Shown one piece after another: positions 8,970 through 18,114 of a stretch of DNA of 64,000 bases. The notes beneath the pieces were generated by a model that worked only from the letters and a program-made list of their open reading frames with translations, was not told the DNA's origin and did no database searches. Source of the DNA: Bacilli bacterium (lineage in GTDB: Bacteria > Bacillota_I > Bacilli_A > RF39 > UBA660); assembly GCA_017459965.1 (NCBI GenBank), contig JAFUBW010000011.1, positions 1-64,000 on the forward strand, given 5' to 3'. Position numbers and translations under genes: made by a program. The stretch's first letter is position 1, and every line of letters starts with the position of its first letter.

Positions 8970-8993
8970 AAATGATTAGATATCTCTAATCAT
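8970..8993 (-). terminator. Terminator after the DUF1292-like gene
   Basis: The minus strand shows ATGATTAGA, a short loop and TCTAATCAT followed by a T run. Confidence 0.7.
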
Positions 8994-9918
8994 TATTATC
9001 TCCTTGAAGTACAGTAAGTATACCATTCATTTTTTCTTGTGCACCTTGTAATTCTTGTTTTAATACATTACTTTGTTCTTCTATTTCTTCTTTTTCTTTC
9101 TTTAAAGATAATGCTTCTTTTTGTTTTTCAAATAAATCATATTTAGTTTTAGATAATTCTTCTTCAAGTTCTTCAATATGTTTCATTTGTTTTTCATAAA
9201 CACCCATTAAAAGTGGTTCAACTTCTTCTTTAAATTGTTCTTTATATGTTTTTTGATTTAATTCTGGTTTTACTTCTTTTATTTTTGGTTCAATTGGTGG
9301 AACACTAACTTCTTGAACTACAGGTTCTACCTTTGTACTTTTCATTATATTTTCTATATTTTTATTTCTTGCTTGTAATTCTTCAAAAGTTGGAATTTCT
9401 ATAGTCTTATTTAAAATATCTTCTTTTTCTGTTGGAATATCATTATTTAATATATCTTCAACTGGTGATGTTACTGCTTGTTGTACATTTATGTTTGGAA
9501 TTGTATTTGAAAGTACAGCTTCGCTATCAGCATCTTTATATTTGCTAGCAAGTGTATCAGCAAAATTCTTAGAAACTAATAATTTTTTAGGTTTTCTAAC
9601 AGATACTTCTTCACCTTCAAATTTTAAATCACATTTATATTTTTCATCAATTGGTTCATTTGGATCTCTAGCAATTGATTTCATAACATTTTTTATTTCA
9701 GTCCATTCATCATCTGTAGATATTTCTTTATATGAATAATTACCATTATCAACTACTATACCTGTTGAATAAATTTTAATCATATTATTATCATTTACTT
9801 CATCGTAGGTATATGTAATATAATTATTACCATTAGATAATTTATATTTAGCAAGAATTCTAGCATCTTCTCTAACGCCTTCTTCATTTATTACGAAAAA
9901 CATTATTTTGTTATTCAT
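8986..9918 (-). CDS. DUF1292-like N-terminus with long coiled coil
   Basis: The first 80 residues (ILAKYKLSNGNNYITYTYDE and EISTDDEWTEIKNVM) resemble the DUF1292/YrzB fold, in which a beta sheet ends in a D/E-EW-x-x-I motif. A long low-complexity linker with Pro, Val and Glu follows. A coiled coil occupies about residues 230-300 (KHIEELEEELSKTKYDLFEKQ). The function is unknown. Length is 310 residues, much longer than plain DUF1292 proteins of about 90. The assignment of the N-terminal domain is tentative. Confidence 0.6.
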   Translation of the reverse strand: MNNKIMFFVINEEGVREDARILAKYKLSNGNNYITYTYDEVNDNNMIKIYSTGIVVDNGNYSYKEISTDDEWTEIKNVMKSIARDPNEPIDEKYKCDLKFEGEEVSVRKPKKLLVSKNFADTLASKYKDADSEAVLSNTIPNINVQQAVTSPVEDILNNDIPTEKEDILNKTIEIPTFEELQARNKNIENIMKSTKVEPVVQEVSVPPIEPKIKEVKPELNQKTYKEQFKEEVEPLLMGVYEKQMKHIEELEEELSKTKYDLFEKQKEALSLKKEKEEIEEQSNVLKQELQGAQEKMNGILTVLQGDNND

Positions 9919-9950
9919 TTTAACACCTCATTTACTATATAAAAATTATA

Positions 9951-10232
9951 TCATACATTTATTTTTTTAGCAACAAAATATTTGCAATCATAAGCACAAT
10001 TTTCTTTTAAATACTTATCTAAATTACCTATTTTGTTAAATTCTTTTGATTTTGAATTATTGTCTTCATAAAATCCTTTTAATCTTAATTTATCATATGC
10101 CCAATCACCAACGACATAATCATAATCATAAAAGTAATCAGTGCATTTACTTATAAATTCTTCTTTATCAAAACCATTTCTATAATCTTTTATTATTTCA
10201 TATTTATTATTTTCTACATCTATAATTTTCAT
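9951..10232 (-). CDS. yutD: YutD family protein
   Basis: This 93-residue protein matches YutD: the N-terminal DVENNKYEIIKDYRNGFDKE, the core YDYVVGDWAYDKLRLKGFYED and a C-terminal CAYDCKYFVAKK. The family is conserved in Bacilli and its function is not known. The start chosen is the ATG of MKIIDVENN, directly downstream of GGTGATAATT. It lies next to yunB, as in Bacillus, where the two genes are near neighbours. Confidence 0.85.
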   Translation of the reverse strand: MKIIDVENNKYEIIKDYRNGFDKEEFISKCTDYFYDYDYVVGDWAYDKLRLKGFYEDNNSKSKEFNKIGNLDKYLKENCAYDCKYFVAKKINV

Positions 10233-10264
10233 AATTATCACCATAATAATTATAACACATTGTT

Positions 10265-11020
10265 TTAATCATTTTCAATTGGTACAGATAATATATTAGA
10301 ACTTTCATTTAATTTACCATTACTATAGTAATCAGGAACACTTCCATTTATTACTTTAATAGCAACTGGTACATCATTAACTATTTTAATAGTTTTTGTT
10401 TGAAACGGAATAATTACTTCTTCTGTTACTTCTACTTTAGCAAAAACTTCTATAAGTGCGCTATTAATACCATAATTACTTACTTTTGTTTCTACACTAC
10501 TCACAACATTACCAATCATATTTATTTTTACTGGTACTTTTGGTCCTAGATTTGATAAAAGTACATTATTACTTATTATTCCCATTGGTATTTCAGATAT
10601 AACTCCATTTTTTAAATTTTTAATATTATAATCATCTGCATTTATAAATGTTAAATCGTCTATTTTTCCTTTCTCCAATTTTTTTAAATTTTCACTTACT
10701 ACATTAGTAGTTTTTGATAAAAATTTATTAACTATTATAGGATTAAAATCAATTGTTTGAATTTCACCATTTTTATTTTGAATAACTGTATACATATCAT
10801 CATCTAAAGTTGATAACACTTCATCATTTAATGAATTCTTTATTATTACTATAGCCATTTTTTTAGAATCTATTTGAGCTTCTTTCATAATGATTGGTAA
10901 TACTTTATTTCCACAATAATTTATAAATATATATGTAATTATAATAACAAATACTATTATTGTTGATATTTTAGTACTTATCTTCATTTGTTTTCTTTGT
11001 TTTAGTTTTATTTTTTTCAT
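10265..11020 (-). CDS. yunB: Sporulation protein YunB
   Basis: The 251-residue protein has one N-terminal membrane segment (TKISTIIVFVIIITYIFINY). An extracytoplasmic domain with the YunB pattern follows: KMAIVIIKNSLNDEVLSTL, IQTIDFNPIIVNKFLS, SEIPMGIISNNVLLSNLGPKVPVK and GINSALIEVFAKVEV. YunB is produced in the mother cell under sigma-E in Bacillus, and its exact role is unclear. It sits about 30 bases upstream of yutD on the same strand. Confidence 0.9.
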   Translation of the reverse strand: MKKIKLKQRKQMKISTKISTIIVFVIIITYIFINYCGNKVLPIIMKEAQIDSKKMAIVIIKNSLNDEVLSTLDDDMYTVIQNKNGEIQTIDFNPIIVNKFLSKTTNVVSENLKKLEKGKIDDLTFINADDYNIKNLKNGVISEIPMGIISNNVLLSNLGPKVPVKINMIGNVVSSVETKVSNYGINSALIEVFAKVEVTEEVIIPFQTKTIKIVNDVPVAIKVINGSVPDYYSNGKLNESSNILSVPIEND

Positions 11021-11048
11021 ATATTCACCTAATTAATTATATGAAAAA

Positions 11049-11076
11049 AAGAAATAAATATAGTTTTATTTCTTCT
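11049..11076 (-). terminator. Terminator upstream of yunB
   Basis: The minus strand shows AAGAAATAAA and its complement TTTATTTC around a short loop, followed by TTTTTTTC, at the end of the tail-anchored gene. Confidence 0.6.
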
Positions 11077-11813
11077 TACTTCATAAACAAAATATAAGCT
11101 ACAGTTGCAATTATTGCAATTATTATTAGACCTATTAATATTTTTATAAATACACTAGATTTTGCTACATCATCTCTCATATCATCTAAGTCTTCAAAAT
11201 CTTTTGTATTAAACATAAAAGTATCAGTTGAATATTCAGTAGTATCATTATCAATTTGTTTTATTCCAACATCTGTAATATCTTCTAATACTTCAGTTAA
11301 ATTATCATCTTTTGTTAAATCTTGAAACATATCGTTTGCAATTGTATTGGAACTTACATTAGTCATTGTATTCATTAAATTTAATAATTCTTTTTCCTCT
11401 TTTATTAAATTTTCATATACTTTTCTAGTTTTATTTAATTCTTCTTCTAAATTTTCATTAAATTTATAATTTTGATATTTTCTTTTCTCATTTGCTTCTT
11501 CAATTATATTTCTTTTTGCTTTAGCATCTTTTAATACTTCATTTATATCATATAACTTTTTTTCTTCAGTTTTAACAGGTACTATACTATCATATTCTTC
11601 TTTATCAAAACTATTTTTTTCATGTTTGTTTACTCTTTTCTTTTCTTTATCAATTATTTCTTTTATTTTACTTATATCTATTTCATTAGAGTCATCAATA
11701 ACAACCATATTTGTATAATTTGTATTCTCATACATATCATTATACAAGTTTTTATTTCTATCAACTCTACTTAGACTATCATTATTTTCATACTTACTTA
11801 ATCTAGATTTCAA
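11076..11813 (-). CDS. Tail-anchored coiled-coil protein
   Basis: The roughly 245-residue protein is mostly charged helix. It has a coiled coil about residues 95-150 (ELNKTRKVYENLIKEEKELLNLMNTM) and a C-terminal membrane segment (VFIKILIGLIIIAIIATVAYILF). No family is recognised. The start is uncertain: AGGTGATG overlaps GTG and ATG candidates, so a TTG five bases downstream (MKSRLSKYENND) fits ribosome binding best. It lies directly upstream of yunB on the same strand. Confidence 0.55.
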   Translation of the reverse strand: MKSRLSKYENNDSLSRVDRNKNLYNDMYENTNYTNMVVIDDSNEIDISKIKEIIDKEKKRVNKHEKNSFDKEEYDSIVPVKTEEKKLYDINEVLKDAKAKRNIIEEANEKRKYQNYKFNENLEEELNKTRKVYENLIKEEKELLNLMNTMTNVSSNTIANDMFQDLTKDDNLTEVLEDITDVGIKQIDNDTTEYSTDTFMFNTKDFEDLDDMRDDVAKSSVFIKILIGLIIIAIIATVAYILFMK

Positions 11814-11924
11814 GTACATCACCTATCTTCTAATTTATAATAACATATTTTTTATTTTTTTTAAATATATTAACTAAAATTATCAAAATTTGTAGTATAA
11901 TTAAAATATCATTAGGAGGTATTT

Positions 11925-12122
11925 ATGGAAAAAATAAAAGTAAATAAAGAAAAATGCTTAGGCTGTGGAATGTGTGTGGGAATTAATTCAGACGTATTTG
12001 AATTTGATGATGATGGACTAGCTAAAGCAAATAATGAAAAAATAACTGAAGAAAATGAAGAAGAAGTAAAAGAAGCAATTAATTCATGTCCTGTAAGCGC
12101 AATTGAAAAAGAAGAAAAATAG
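11925..12122 (+). CDS. 4Fe-4S ferredoxin
   Basis: This 65-residue acidic protein carries one iron-sulfur cluster site: CLGCGMC near residues 11-17 and a distal CP in INSCPVSAI near residue 55. That is the single-cluster Bacillus-type ferredoxin pattern. It would carry electrons in the cytoplasm. A TAGGAGGT ribosome binding site and a good promoter region (TATAAT-like) precede the start. It converges with the acyltransferase gene on a shared bidirectional terminator. Confidence 0.93.
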   Translation: MEKIKVNKEKCLGCGMCVGINSDVFEFDDDGLAKANNEKITEENEEEVKEAINSCPVSAIEKEEK

Positions 12123-12141
12123 ATCATTATGATCTATTTTT
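12116..12141. terminator. Bidirectional terminator, ferredoxin and acyltransferase
   Basis: A near-perfect inverted repeat (AAAAATAGATCAT facing ATGATCTATTTTTT) lies between two convergent stop codons and has A and T runs on either side. Confidence 0.8.
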
Positions 12142-12819
12142 TAATTCTAATACTTTTTCTTTTGTGTACTTACTTAGTACCTTAGCACTTACTTTTTTAT
12201 CGAATATTTCATTTGAAGTAAATGATTTCCCAAATGATATTACTACTTCTTTTGTTGGTAAAAACCATTTGCCAACTTTTTTCATTTCATTACATTTAAT
12301 ATATGTAGGAACTATTCTTACATCTAATTTATTGGCAGCCATAAAACCACCTTTTTTAAAATCCTTTATTTCATCATTCATATAACTACATTCACCTTCT
12401 GGAAACAGTATTAAACCACCAGATTTAATAGCTTTTTCCATAGATTGTAATTGCTCTTTCATATATTTTAAATCTTCTGTACTTCTATCTATTAAAACAC
12501 AATCTATAGAAGATATATATTTATTTAAAATAGGATATTTCATTAATTCTTTAGCAGCTGCAAAAGTCATATATCTATCTATTACACTAACTAAGGCAAA
12601 TATATCATAAAAACTAGTATGATTAGATGTTATTAAAACTGATCCATCTTTAGGTATGTTCTCTTTGCCATCAACTATTAAAGGCACATTAGTTAATTGT
12701 ACTAATCTTTTACATACATCTTGGCATACTTTATAATTATTTTCTTTATCATCATTTAACCTTTTTTGATTTTTCTTTAAATCAATTATTAAAGATGCGA
12801 GTAAGCTTATAGAATTCAT
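12127..12819 (-). CDS. plsC: 1-acyl-sn-glycerol-3-phosphate acyltransferase (PlsC-like)
   Basis: PlsC transfers an acyl chain to lysophosphatidic acid in phospholipid synthesis. The 230-residue protein has the catalytic HX4D motif NHTSFYD (about residue 66), the glycerophosphate-binding FPEGECS block (about residue 140) and the downstream VPTYIKC segment. The N-terminal helix SISLLASLIIDL may sit at the membrane. Which acyl donor it uses cannot be told from sequence. Confidence 0.88.
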   Translation of the reverse strand: MNSISLLASLIIDLKKNQKRLNDDKENNYKVCQDVCKRLVQLTNVPLIVDGKENIPKDGSVLITSNHTSFYDIFALVSVIDRYMTFAAAKELMKYPILNKYISSIDCVLIDRSTEDLKYMKEQLQSMEKAIKSGGLILFPEGECSYMNDEIKDFKKGGFMAANKLDVRIVPTYIKCNEMKKVGKWFLPTKEVVISFGKSFTSNEIFDKKVSAKVLSKYTKEKVLELKNRS

Positions 12820-12879
12820 ATTTGCCCCCTGTATATGAGAATATTATACAATAACAATATTTATTTAGCAAATAAAAAA

Positions 12880-12896
12880 AAGACCATTTGGTCTTA
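12880..12896 (-). terminator. Terminator, same sequence as at 16535
   Basis: The hairpin AAGACC, four-base loop, GGTCTT is followed on the minus strand by a run of T. The identical hairpin ends the thioredoxin/CcdA gene at 16550. Confidence 0.7.
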
Positions 12897-13547
12897 ATTT
12901 AATTTTATTATTGAATACATAACAACAATACCTATAATTACAGCAATTATACTAATAATTATTGCACTTGCATTACCTTTTTCTTTTATATCAGATTCGT
13001 CAGGGATTATATCTTTAGATTCATCATCAGCATTAGCAAATAATGGTTTTATATCTTCTTCAGGTAATTCGTTAATCACACTTATTTCATCTGTAATTAA
13101 AAGTGATGGTTTAACTTCCTCTTCTTCATCTATATCAACTAAAGGATCACTAAAAATAGTATCATCAAATGTTTCTTCTTCTACTTTAGGTTCTTCTGGA
13201 ACTATTTCTTCAACTGGTAAAGCAGTACTTTTTTGACTTTCTAAATATTGATTATACTTATTTTTCATATCAGCTTCGAAATTAGATAATTCTTTTTCTA
13301 TAACTTCAAATGGTTTAGATAAATCATCTGTTTCATATTCTTTTAATTTTGATATATATATTTCTTTAGTTATTACTGGTATGTCTTTAGCATATTCATT
13401 TAATTTATTAACAATTGTATTTTTTCTATTTTTCTTTAATGCATTCATATATTCTTCATATAAACTTCTTTTTTGTTCATCTGAATATGTTTCATTATTT
13501 AGAATTTGCATTGCTTCTTCTCTACTATAATCTAGTTTGTTTGTCAT
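12894..13547 (-). CDS. Tail-anchored acidic protein of unknown function
   Basis: The 217-residue protein has an N-terminal helical region (LDYSREEAMQILNNETYSDE), a long acidic disordered stretch with many Glu-Glu and Pro residues (about 110-185), and a C-terminal membrane segment (ASAIIISIIAVIIGIVVMYSII). No family is recognised. The layout, folded head plus acidic linker plus tail anchor, is the same as in the proteins at 7612 and 11076, which suggests related cellular placement. Confidence 0.55.
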   Translation of the reverse strand: MTNKLDYSREEAMQILNNETYSDEQKRSLYEEYMNALKKNRKNTIVNKLNEYAKDIPVITKEIYISKLKEYETDDLSKPFEVIEKELSNFEADMKNKYNQYLESQKSTALPVEEIVPEEPKVEEETFDDTIFSDPLVDIDEEEEVKPSLLITDEISVINELPEEDIKPLFANADDESKDIIPDESDIKEKGNASAIIISIIAVIIGIVVMYSIIKLN

Positions 13548-13635
13548 GTTTTCACTCCCCTAATGTTAGTATCTTTACTACATATGTACATTATAACACA
13601 AAATGCCCCTATTTTGTAAAGGTTTTTTAATAATT

Positions 13636-14634
13636 TTAGATTAATTTATTATTTATTTTTATTAAATCATATAATACATTGATATTATTTTCTATTTTTA
13701 GTTCTGATATGCTGTCATTATAGTTTAAATTTATAATTGGAATATTATTTTTATTACAAACATTATCTAATATTATCGATGTACTTATATCTTGTTTATT
13801 ACCCTCTTGTTTAATAAATATAATTCCATCCATTCCTAAATCTATTGACTTAACAGCTAAGAATATATTTCTTATTACATTACTACCTATATTATACTTA
13901 CAATATTTCTTTATTATATATAAATAATATTTTATTTTATACTTATTTATATATTTCTTACCAATATCTCTATGACATATCATATTTTTAGAAGCTAATA
14001 ATAATTCTAATGTATAATCATAATATAACTTATCTAGTATATAATCATTTGAAATAATACATATATTTAAACATTTTTTTGGTTTATCTAAGTATATTGA
14101 ATTTAATCTATTTTTAAAATAAAAATATTTTTTTAAAATTGTAAAAATATTTAATCTTGATAAAAGATTATTATTTATACTTTTTTCTATTCTTTCAAAA
14201 TTTCCTTTATTTATTTCAAAACCAATATTTGTTCTAATGTATTTTTGAAAATTATTTATTAATAATATTGATAAATTTATTAATAGATAATATTTTAAAT
14301 AATTAAATATATTTATTTTATTGTTTATTTTTTTTATTATTTTATAATTTTTAAATATGTTGTTAGTAATGTTATATTGTTCAAATTTATAACCTTCATT
14401 TTTTAATACATCTAATATATCATTGTCATTATTATTTAATACTATATTACATCCATTATCTAATCCTTGTTTATATGCAGATATCTTTTTTTTATAAAAA
14501 TATGATATATCATAATTATTTAATTTTAATATATCTGATATTAAATATATTTTACATAAAAATAGTTTTTCTAAAATATTTTTTATTGGTTTATAATAAT
14601 TATCTATAATTAACAATATTTTTTTATCATTCAT
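13636..14634 (-). CDS. HgdB/2-hydroxyacyl-CoA dehydratase-like protein, divergent
   Basis: This roughly 330-residue protein is very rich in Asn, Ile and Lys. Its C-terminal third (ICHRDIGKKYINKY, AVKSIDLGMDGIIFIKQEGNKQDIST, IPIINLNYNDSI) resembles the end of the 2-hydroxyacyl-CoA dehydratase D-component family, where a conserved aspartate follows the last beta strand. The cysteines expected to bind a 4Fe-4S cluster are not obvious, so an enzymatic role is doubtful. It overlaps the DUF2229 gene upstream by a few bases. Such pairs occur in many Firmicutes without a known function. Confidence 0.5.
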   Translation of the reverse strand: MNDKKILLIIDNYYKPIKNILEKLFLCKIYLISDILKLNNYDISYFYKKKISAYKQGLDNGCNIVLNNNDNDILDVLKNEGYKFEQYNITNNIFKNYKIIKKINNKINIFNYLKYYLLINLSILLINNFQKYIRTNIGFEINKGNFERIEKSINNNLLSRLNIFTILKKYFYFKNRLNSIYLDKPKKCLNICIISNDYILDKLYYDYTLELLLASKNMICHRDIGKKYINKYKIKYYLYIIKKYCKYNIGSNVIRNIFLAVKSIDLGMDGIIFIKQEGNKQDISTSIILDNVCNKNNIPIINLNYNDSISELKIENNINVLYDLIKINNKLI

Positions 14635-15451
14635 TAGCATTCTCCTTATCCTCTAAAAAATGATACATTGTAGGTTTAATATTTATATTTGAATCGTCTA
14701 ATTTAATAATTAATGTGTTTTTTAGATCATTTTCTATTGCATTTTTTAAAACACAAGGTTCTGTTGTAATGACTATTGTTTTATTAATAGATTTTTTTAG
14801 GCACTTAATATTACTTTTTATTGCCTTTTTATATGATTTTATGTCAGGATTAATGATATTTGAATAAAATATTTCTATATTTTCATCTTTTATAAAGTTA
14901 ATTAACTTATTTTTTATATATTCATCTTGATATATATAATCTTCGCCAATTATTAATACTTTTTTATTATCTCTATTAATCTTTCTTACTTGCAGTAAAT
15001 AATTTATTTTTCTTTGTTTGTATTCTTCTTTTTTTGCTAATTTATATGCATTTATAATTGTTTGTTTTGAAAAACCCAATTTTTTACCCATATTTATAAA
15101 TGCTTCTTCCTCATTTACTTTATTATCTATATTATAATCTAATATTTTTGTATCAAATATATTATTTGTTATATCGTATAAAGAATTATAATAATAACAA
15201 GATTCATTATTATTTATTCTTGGAATTAATATATAATTTACTTTATTAATCAAATATTGAACATGTCCAAAATATATTTGTAGTGGTAGACATACTTTAT
15301 TACTAATACTTTTTCCAATTTGCATAATTTGTTCATCAGTATAAGGACTTATTAATATATTTATACCTAATTCTTTAAAAAAAGAGCACCATAAGTATTT
15401 ATATTTATAATAGAATAATGCTCTTGGAATACCAATAGTTATATTATTCAT
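14627..15451 (-). CDS. Acyl-CoA dehydratase activase-related protein (DUF2229)
   Basis: The 274-residue protein begins with ITIGIPRALFYYKYKYLWCSFFKELG, the DUF2229 signature found at the C-terminus of large 2-hydroxyglutaryl-CoA dehydratase activases. Further blocks such as VCLPLQIYFGHVQYLI and ILIPRI fit the family. Here it stands alone without the ATPase domain. It is translationally coupled to the downstream HgdB-like gene. The pair may form an iron-sulfur or acyl-CoA-related complex, but this is inference. Confidence 0.75.
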   Translation of the reverse strand: MNNITIGIPRALFYYKYKYLWCSFFKELGINILISPYTDEQIMQIGKSISNKVCLPLQIYFGHVQYLINKVNYILIPRINNNESCYYYNSLYDITNNIFDTKILDYNIDNKVNEEEAFINMGKKLGFSKQTIINAYKLAKKEEYKQRKINYLLQVRKINRDNKKVLIIGEDYIYQDEYIKNKLINFIKDENIEIFYSNIINPDIKSYKKAIKSNIKCLKKSINKTIVITTEPCVLKNAIENDLKNTLIIKLDDSNINIKPTMYHFLEDKENANE

Positions 15452-15486
15452 ATTTATTCCTTTCGTTATTATAAATATATGACAAT

Positions 15487-15525
15487 TAAAAGAAAAAAGA
15501 CCTATTTATTTTTTATAAATAGGCT
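15487..15525 (-). terminator. Terminator after the carboxypeptidase gene
   Basis: The minus strand reads GAGCCTATTTAT, a loop, then AAATAGGTC followed by TTTTTTC, overlapping the stop codon. Confidence 0.7.
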
Positions 15526-16495
15526 CTTTATGAATACTTTTATTCTTATAAAATACTTCTATATAACCAACGGATTTATCTTTTTTTATTTTATAAAATT
15601 TAACATTCATATTAATATTATCTCTTTCATTATTAGTCATTAGATAATAATAATTGTTTTTAACATAATATTTTTTATTTTTAAATTTTATTTTGTCTTT
15701 ATTTATTAACAAATAATTTTTATAATTTAAAAATCCATATTCGTAAAGTCTTTTATGTGTATTAAAATCATCTTTATCATTAAATGTTACTACAATTAAA
15801 TTTGTATCATTTTTAGAAGCACTAGTAACTAATGTTCTTTTTGCTTTTTTTGTGTATCCTGTTTTACCACCATTACAATATTTATACGAAAATAATAATT
15901 TATTTTTATTCGTCCATGAATATACATTTTTATTTGTTTCCACTATTATCTTTTTAGTTGAATCTATTTCTTTAAAATCAAATAAATTATTAGCATATTT
16001 CATTAGAAGTGCCATATCATATACAGTTGAATAATTACCAGTTTCTTCATCATCAAGACCACTAGAATTATTAAATATAGTGTTATTCATACCTATTTCA
16101 TTTGCTTTTTTATTCATTAAATCAATAAACTTATTATGACCACCTAAATATGTTTCTATTGCAAGAGCAGCATCATTACCGCTTCGAAGTAGCAATCCAT
16201 ACACTAAATTTCTAAGTGATATTTTTTCTCCTTCTTTTATGTATATACCAGATCCATGTGATTTAGTCATATCTTCAGTAATTGTTACTGTATTATCTAA
16301 TTTACCAGATTCAATAGCAATTACTGCAGTCATTATTTTTGTTGTACTTGCAATTAAATGTTTATCATTTATATTTTTACTATATAATACTCTCCCAGAA
16401 TCTTGATCTATTAATATTGCATTATTGCTTGGTACTGATATAGCAAAACAATTTATAGGAAAAAGAAGGATTATAAATAATATTATTTTTTTCAT
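15506..16495 (-). CDS. D-alanyl-D-alanine carboxypeptidase (DacF-like, S11)
   Basis: This enzyme trims the terminal D-alanine from peptidoglycan pentapeptides. The 329-residue precursor has a signal peptide (MKKIILFIILLFPINCFA), then the penicillin-binding triad SxxK (STTK near residue 50), SxN (SGND near residue 107) and KTG (KTGYT near residue 212). The C-terminal region is shorter than in the large DacA enzymes. In Bacillus the sporulation paralogue DacF shapes spore cortex crosslinking, but the paralogue cannot be decided here. Confidence 0.93.
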   Translation of the reverse strand: MKKIILFIILLFPINCFAISVPSNNAILIDQDSGRVLYSKNINDKHLIASTTKIMTAVIAIESGKLDNTVTITEDMTKSHGSGIYIKEGEKISLRNLVYGLLLRSGNDAALAIETYLGGHNKFIDLMNKKANEIGMNNTIFNNSSGLDDEETGNYSTVYDMALLMKYANNLFDFKEIDSTKKIIVETNKNVYSWTNKNKLLFSYKYCNGGKTGYTKKAKRTLVTSASKNDTNLIVVTFNDKDDFNTHKRLYEYGFLNYKNYLLINKDKIKFKNKKYYVKNNYYYLMTNNERDNINMNVKFYKIKKDKSVGYIEVFYKNKSIHKEPIYKK

Positions 16496-16531
16496 ATTTA
16501 TACCTCATTTAATAATATGAAATAAAATAAA

Positions 16532-16553
16532 AAAAAGACCATTTGGTCTTTAA
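16532..16553 (-). terminator. Terminator after the thioredoxin/CcdA gene
   Basis: The hairpin AAGACC, four-base loop, GGTCTT precedes a run of eight T on the minus strand. Confidence 0.7.
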
Positions 16554-17788
16554 AAGTTAAACATTAATATTTCTGGTTTTAATATTAATAATATACCTAT
16601 TATTAACATTATTATTCCTCCAACTAAATGAGAATATTTTGTATATTTAGTTGTAATACCTGTTACTTTTAATGTTATCATTGAAATGGCAAAAATTACA
16701 ATATCATCTATAAGGAAGAATAATATATATATAAGCATATATATCATATAACTAAATCCTGATAAATTATTCATAGCAAGTATTTGAGTGAATAATAAAG
16801 GTATTCCAATCGAACACATAAGTTCGACTATATTTACTGAAGCGGCAAGTAATATAATACCTATTAATGCAAGTATAAATTTCTTTTGTGTTGTAATAGA
16901 TATAATTCTATTCATTATTTTCTTTCTTTCTTTTTTATCTACTACTTCACATCCATCATCTTTTTTAAGTGCTTTAATATAATTATTTAAATTAACTATA
17001 CCTACTATAATAGCTACAAAAGCAATTGCAAGTCTAATATATGATATTTTACTTATAAATGTAGCAAGATTAAGCCATGTTAACATAAACATTAAATATA
17101 TTATTCCTGATGTTAATATAAATGTTAAACCCAATATCCACATTTTTTTTCTATCTTTCATGTTAAGAAGCATTGTTATTAAGAATATTAATATCCACAT
17201 AGCACATGGATTAAAACCATCTACAAATCCAAGTACTACTGAAAGAATTGGTAGTGATACTGTTTTAGCATTTATTTTCCCTAAAACTGGAACTGTTTTT
17301 TCATATTTTGTTTCCTTTTTTGTTGTTTTCTTTTCTTCTTTTACTTCAGTTTTTTCTTCTTCCTTTGTAGATTGTTTTACTACTTTACCAGTTATTTCTC
17401 CAGCATAATCTCTATATGTATGTGTTTCATCTAAATAATATTCAATTGCGTCTATTAAATCATCTTTTGTATAGTCATCTGAATAACCTACAATTACCTT
17501 TTTACCTATTATTGTATAAGGCACTCCATTTTCATTATTACCCATTTGAGTTTGTATTTTTTGAAGAAGTTTTACATTTTCAGGATGTTTCCAAACTTCA
17601 TATCTATATAATTTGACATTATCCTTATCTTTTAAATATTCATCAAAAAATTTTTCTTCAGCTGCGCAATGAGGACAAGTTTCACCATAAAACATATGTA
17701 TATTAACTACTCTTTCATCTGCTTTTACACTAAATGGAAATATGATAAATAATAATCCTAATATTAATAATCTAACTATTTTTTTCAT
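16550..17788 (-). CDS. Thioredoxin-like domain fused to a CcdA/DsbD-type membrane domain
   Basis: The 412-residue protein has a signal sequence (residues 1-23) and an extracytoplasmic thioredoxin-like domain with the redox motif CPHC near residue 38. A Lys/Glu-rich linker (about 145-165) follows. Then comes a six-helix membrane domain starting GFVDGFNPCAMWILIFLITML, whose NPCA motif is typical of CcdA/DsbD thiol transporters. Such proteins carry reducing equivalents across the membrane to keep extracytoplasmic thiols reduced. It overlaps the small thioredoxin gene upstream by four bases, so the two are probably made together. Confidence 0.8.
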   Translation of the reverse strand: MKKIVRLLILGLLFIIFPFSVKADERVVNIHMFYGETCPHCAAEEKFFDEYLKDKDNVKLYRYEVWKHPENVKLLQKIQTQMGNNENGVPYTIIGKKVIVGYSDDYTKDDLIDAIEYYLDETHTYRDYAGEITGKVVKQSTKEEEKTEVKEEKKTTKKETKYEKTVPVLGKINAKTVSLPILSVVLGFVDGFNPCAMWILIFLITMLLNMKDRKKMWILGLTFILTSGIIYLMFMLTWLNLATFISKISYIRLAIAFVAIIVGIVNLNNYIKALKKDDGCEVVDKKERKKIMNRIISITTQKKFILALIGIILLAASVNIVELMCSIGIPLLFTQILAMNNLSGFSYMIYMLIYILFFLIDDIVIFAISMITLKVTGITTKYTKYSHLVGGIIMLIIGILLILKPEILMFNF

Positions 17789-18045
17789 TTTATATCACCT
17801 ACTGCTTTTATTATATCATCATAATTTTTTTCACCTTTAAGTCTTAGAACTTCTTTTCCATCTTTTTCAAATATTAATACAGGTAAAACTTCTCCTGGTT
17901 CATATTTTTTTACCTCATCTTCATCAAAATCATAATCTAAAGTTATAAGTTCTATGTTATTATTTTCTTTTATATATTTATCAAGTGCATTATTAGTCAC
18001 TAGGCATGCTGAACACCATAAAGCACCTATTTTTATTATTTTCAA
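17785..18045 (-). CDS. Small thioredoxin-like protein
   Basis: This roughly 86-residue protein has a thioredoxin fold with the active-site pair CSAC in GALWCSACLVTNNALDKY and the conserved cis-proline region EVLPVLIFEKDG. No signal peptide is present, so it should be cytoplasmic and could hand electrons to the membrane protein encoded next. The start is a TTG after GGTGGTAAGA; another TTG four codons earlier is possible. Its stop codon overlaps the next start (ATGA). Confidence 0.8.
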   Translation of the reverse strand: MKIIKIGALWCSACLVTNNALDKYIKENNNIELITLDYDFDEDEVKKYEPGEVLPVLIFEKDGKEVLRLKGEKNYDDIIKAVGDIK

Positions 18046-18079
18046 TCTTACCACCAATTTAATTATATCATAAAAATTA

Positions 18080-18114
18080 TAAGAAAAAACAACTAATTTT
18101 TTATTTTTAGTTGT
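18080..18114 (-). terminator. Terminator after the LysM/amidase-like gene
   Basis: The minus strand reads ACAACTAAAAATAAAAAATTAGTTGTTTTTTC, a hairpin with T run at the stop codon (written here only as stem ACAACTAA and TTAGTTGT). Confidence 0.7.
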
